From Pavlovales sp. CCMP2436 (lineage: Eukaryota; Haptophyta; Pavlovophyceae; Pavlovales): a stretch of DNA of 10,322 nucleotides. Made by a program: the position numbers and the translations under genes. The notes beneath the pieces were generated by a model. The model worked only from the letters and a program-made list of their open reading frames with translations. It was not told the DNA's origin and did no database searches. Location: NCBI GenBank assembly GCA_026770615.1, contig MU631480.1, positions 214,332-224,653 on the forward strand. The letters are read 5' to 3'. This document shows positions 8,617 through 10,322 of this stretch, piece after piece (the stretch's first letter is position 1; each line of letters begins with the position of its first letter).

Positions 8617-9332
8617 TCGAGCAGAGTCGCAACCGCCTTCCGCCACGTCGCCTGCCTCCGCACCGTCTGTCACCGCGTCGCCTGCGTCGATGGATAGCGG
8701 CGGGAACGGCGGCTCGTGCCTCTCTGCCAGCTCAATATCCGCGCGATCAACGACCGACTCTTCACCATCGATGCAGTCGGCGACGGCGAGCTACAGCGCT
8801 TCGATGGCACGCTCAACGTCCTCGGATGGTTCGCCGATGAGCGCGGCGATGTGCAGTCGGACCGATGCTACGAAGTTAGACAGCTCTCGTACGAACAGTC
8901 GCGCGTGCTCATGTGCCGCCCGTCGTCAGCCCGTTTCAGCTCGAAGGAAGACCACCGGCCCTCTGCTCGGACTGAAAGGAGCCTCGCGCTCGCCTTTGCG
9001 AGAGCGCTTGGACTGCCGCTGCCCAGCGTCGGAGTCGGAGTCGGCAACGGGCGCGTCGGCGACGACGGGCTCGGCGGCGGGCGCTGCCGTTGCGGCGCTG
9101 AGCAAGAGTAGCTCGTCCAGCTTGGCCCGCACGAGATCTTCGGTAAGACCCCGCGGTGTGCCGTCTCTCCGCGCGGTACGGACGGTGTACCTCTTGAACT
9201 CGCCGGTGGACCCCGCCGACGGGACGAAGATGTGTAAATTCTTCGTCCCTGCGCGCGTGTAGCGAACGCCGTCGACGGTGCCCTCGTTGACGGTGCCTCT
9301 CGATGGCGCCACCGCCATGTACTCTAGGCAGG

Positions 9333-9594
9333 CTGGTGTAATAAATAAGTAAGCCCGCGCACCGGGGGGGGTCCAGGTGGGTCGAAGTAGGGGTATCACC
9401 GCGGCCGAGAGCCCCAGGTAGGAGCATCACCGTCTCCAGGTAGGGGCATCACCGTCGGCCGACGAGCCCGAGGTAGCGGATAATTAAATCATTATCGGCC
9501 GCCGCATTGTTAAGGCGCTTTGTGTGGTTCGGCCGTGACGTAGACGCGCCTTGCCAGTCTCCTCCCAAGGGCTGGACATGTCTCCTTGACTCAC
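9333..9594 (-). other. Candidate phase-1 intron joining SAM exon to transposase-like frame
   Basis: Donor GTGAGT at 9594. Acceptor region GCTTACTTATTTATTACACCAG ends at 9333 and includes a CTTAC branch-like site and a T-rich tract. Both ends are phase 1, so the product would read ...FFTTSQ-T-CLEYMAVAPSRGTV. It is 262 nt long and carries the subtelomeric tandem units. Phase agreement alone has a one-in-three chance. Confidence 0.45.
9387..9480. repeat. Subtelomeric tandem units, GTAGGGGCATCACCG type
   Basis: Three units start at 9387, 9418 and 9440 and share GTAGG(G/A)G(T/C)ATCACCG. They are 31, 22 and 33 bp long because their tails differ, and a fourth partial unit starts at 9473. GAGCATCACCG recurs at 10077. 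The units overlap the 3' end of the SAM ORF and lie inside the candidate intron joining it to the transposase-like gene. Confidence 0.7.
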
Positions 9595-9946
9595 TTTGGC
9601 TGGTTGTAAAAAAAGAGTTTTGTTTCCGGTGAATATCTCGCAGTAAATGGCTCCGCGAGTTCTCAAGATATCGCGACGGCACCGGCAGAGGCGGCATCGT
9701 CAGCGGCTGGCAGAGGCGGCGCATGCGAATGGCGCGGATGAGCTTGTCGATGTGCGCAGGCGGGATGCCACCGCCTGTGCACGCCGTCTCGAAGCGAGTG
9801 ATGTCCACGTTCTCAAAGTCGTCGACGTCGTCGTAGCCCAGCTCTTTGAGCTTGTCCAAATGATGCGGGATCTTGAGCTCCTCGAGCAGGTCGAGAAGGT
9901 CAGGCGGCGGGCAGTACTCCTCCATCTCCAGATTGCGCAAGTCCAT
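9449..9946 (-). CDS. SAM-like domain protein, ORF next to telomere; possible first exon
   Basis: The 165-codon ORF starts at ATG 9944-9946 (MDLRNLEMEEYCPPPD). Residues about 15-78 look like a sterile alpha motif: LLDLLEELKIPHHLDKLKEL, then GYDDVDDFENVDITRFETAC, then GGIPPAHIDKLIRAIRMRR. This follows the usual SAM pattern of short helices with a final GH(x)xKI-like helix; the family generally mediates protein-protein or RNA contacts. After residue about 80 composition changes, becoming AT-richer without domain character. A consensus donor GTGAGT at 9594 inside this tail suggests that the true exon is 9595-9946 and that the remainder, including the tandem-repeat overlap at its end, is intron. 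The acceptor at 9333 would join it in phase to the transposase-like frame. The ORF-only reading is the alternative. Translation runs away from the telomere, which begins 283 bp from the start codon. Confidence 0.6.
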   Translation of the reverse strand: MDLRNLEMEEYCPPPDLLDLLEELKIPHHLDKLKELGYDDVDDFENVDITRFETACTGGGIPPAHIDKLIRAIRMRRLCQPLTMPPLPVPSRYLENSRSHLLRDIHRKQNSFFTTSQSESRRHVQPLGGDWQGASTSRPNHTKRLNNAAADNDLIIRYLGLVGRR

Positions 9947-9965
9947 CGCGTGCTGAGGATGGGCG

Positions 9966-10060
9966 TCAGCCGGTGATAAGCCCCACCCTCGGGCAGTGGC
10001 GATTTTATTTATTTATTTTTAAATCATTACTGCCCGAGGGTGGGGCTTATCCCCGGCTGA
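9966..10060. repeat. Near-perfect 32-bp inverted repeat with AT-rich loop
   Basis: Arms 9966-9997 and 10029-10060 match at 31 of 32 positions (core GATAAGCCCCACCCTCGGGC). The 31-nt spacer is almost all A/T (TTTTATTTATTTATTTTT inside). It lies 20 bp upstream of the SAM ATG, so on the minus strand the spacer could act as a TATA-like promoter element, or the arms could fold in the leader RNA. A third partial copy of the arm, GCCCCACCCTCG, follows at 10066-10077. Confidence 0.9.
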
Positions 10061-10228
10061 GGTCGGCCCCACCCTCGAGCATCACCGCCGTGGCCGTGGC
10101 CCCGGAGTTGGGCTTCGCGGTGAAGCCCGAGTGAGGAACGACCCTCCCCCGTGCCGGGGCTACCCTATTTATTACATCAGGAGCCAAATTTGGCACGCGA
10201 CATTTCAAAATGTACTATATACTGTAAG
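10061..10228. other. Subtelomeric spacer with short palindromes
   Basis: No gene seen. It holds a 7-bp stem hairpin GGGCTTC/GAAGCCC (10110-10128), a perfect 12-bp palindrome GCCAAATTTGGC (10183-10194), and a TATTTATTACATCAG motif (about 10166-10180). The last resembles, inverted, the acceptor region near 9335-9350. Confidence 0.6.
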
Positions 10229-10322
10229 TTAGGGTTAGGGTTAGGGTTAGGGTTAGGGTTAGGGTTAGGGTTAGGGTTAGGGTTAGGGTTAGGGTTAGGG
10301 TTAGGGTTAGGGTTAGGGTTAG
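10229..10322 (+). repeat. Telomere, (TTAGGG)n
   Basis: Fifteen complete TTAGGG hexamers plus TTAG, without error, reach the window end. The G-rich strand runs 5' to 3' toward the right, as expected for a right-hand chromosome end. Green plants and most green algae use TTTAGGG, so the repeat argues against that lineage. Confidence 0.98.

Larger units (their letters stand above)
5297..9318 (-). pseudogene. Decayed transposase-like gene with cysteine-rich region and DDE-like core
   Basis: One gene read leftward, broken repeatedly. Blocks in order: a basic N-terminal region (9318-8929) with KRSRKGE; a segment to 8504 crossed by TGA 8926-8928 and TAG 8791-8793; a conserved-looking region (8332 to about 7830) containing AANSFFGEIMSTTGRHSDSD and AEWWHSDEGSTEDNQNKEPV; an Ala/Gly-rich repeat; a Cys cluster (CTCIKPCRSAECDCKIC, about 7470-7410); more Cys pairs (about 7340-7090); and a catalytic-like core with HSDYALQ (Asp 6793-6795), VTDGAPSQF (Asp 6371-6373) and HGKSVCDGASN (Asp 6149-6151). 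The C-terminal part has another Cys-rich stretch (about 5810-5895). Other lesions are TAA 8333-8335, TAG 7556-7558, TAG 7544-7546, TGA 6871-6873, and frame changes near 8385, 7335-7375 and 6418-6421. The pattern of a (S/T)DGA..Q(Y/F) motif followed by HGKS.CDG recalls transposase-like proteins scattered through algae and animals; the DDE assignment is inference. Introns or sequencing error could explain some breaks, not all. Confidence 0.7.

Noticed and set aside
8716..9111. Plus-strand ORF with protein-like start (LNIRAINDRLFTIDAVGDGE)
   Set aside because: It looked coding, but the minus strand reads a continuous frame through the same DNA (SNFVASVRLHIAALIGEPSE, DIELAERHEPPFPP) that links to conserved blocks on both sides. 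Only the in-frame TGA and TAG argue against the minus reading, and these fit the general decay.
1..10322. tRNA, rRNA or CRISPR loci
   Set aside because: No tRNA-like cloverleaf with a GGTTCGAATCC-type box, no rRNA segment and no spaced short repeat array was seen; the only regular arrays are the 38-bp and 12-bp tandem repeats and the telomere.

Overview
This is the right-hand end of a eukaryotic chromosome. The last 94 bases are a perfect TTAGGG array with the G-rich strand running outward, so position 10322 lies in the telomere. GC-rich, alanine-heavy coding sequence with short GT-AG (and one likely GC-AG) introns, set among AT-rich intergenic DNA, suggests a GC-rich unicellular eukaryote. 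A non-green alga such as a haptophyte fits the vertebrate-type telomere repeat and the protein style, but this is inference; the sequence alone does not fix the taxon.

Layout. (1) 1-1661, + strand: the 3' part of a four-exon gene for an alanine-rich coiled-coil protein. All three intron phases match, giving 356 residues to a TGA stop. (2) 1662-5296: about 3.6 kb without a recognisable intact gene. It is AT-rich with GC-richer patches and holds repeat structures: a diverged direct duplication, a 38-bp minisatellite of four copies, and several foldback (inverted-repeat) units, including a roughly 535-bp MITE-like element at 4325-4859 with a related inverted fragment at 5012-5155. (3) 5297-9318, - strand: a long, decayed, transposase-like gene. 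It can be followed through about 4 kb but has premature stops of all three kinds and at least two likely frameshifts. Conserved blocks include a cysteine-rich region and three acidic motifs that resemble a DDE/RNase-H-fold catalytic core. Its last exon (312 codons) is fully open. (4) 9449-9946, - strand: an ORF with an N-terminal SAM-like domain. A strong donor inside it and a strong acceptor just before the transposase-like reading frame share phase 1, so it may be the first exon of the decayed gene. (5) 9966-10228: subtelomeric DNA with a near-perfect 32-bp inverted repeat next to the SAM start codon, shorter palindromes, then the telomere.

The genes do not form a pathway. The picture is a subtelomeric zone with one ordinary structural-type gene on the inner side, repeat-rich DNA in the middle, and a degenerate mobile-element gene pointing away from the chromosome end. 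The most interesting points are the possible SAM-transposase fusion, the foldback element family, and the hairpin between the terminal gene and the telomere.
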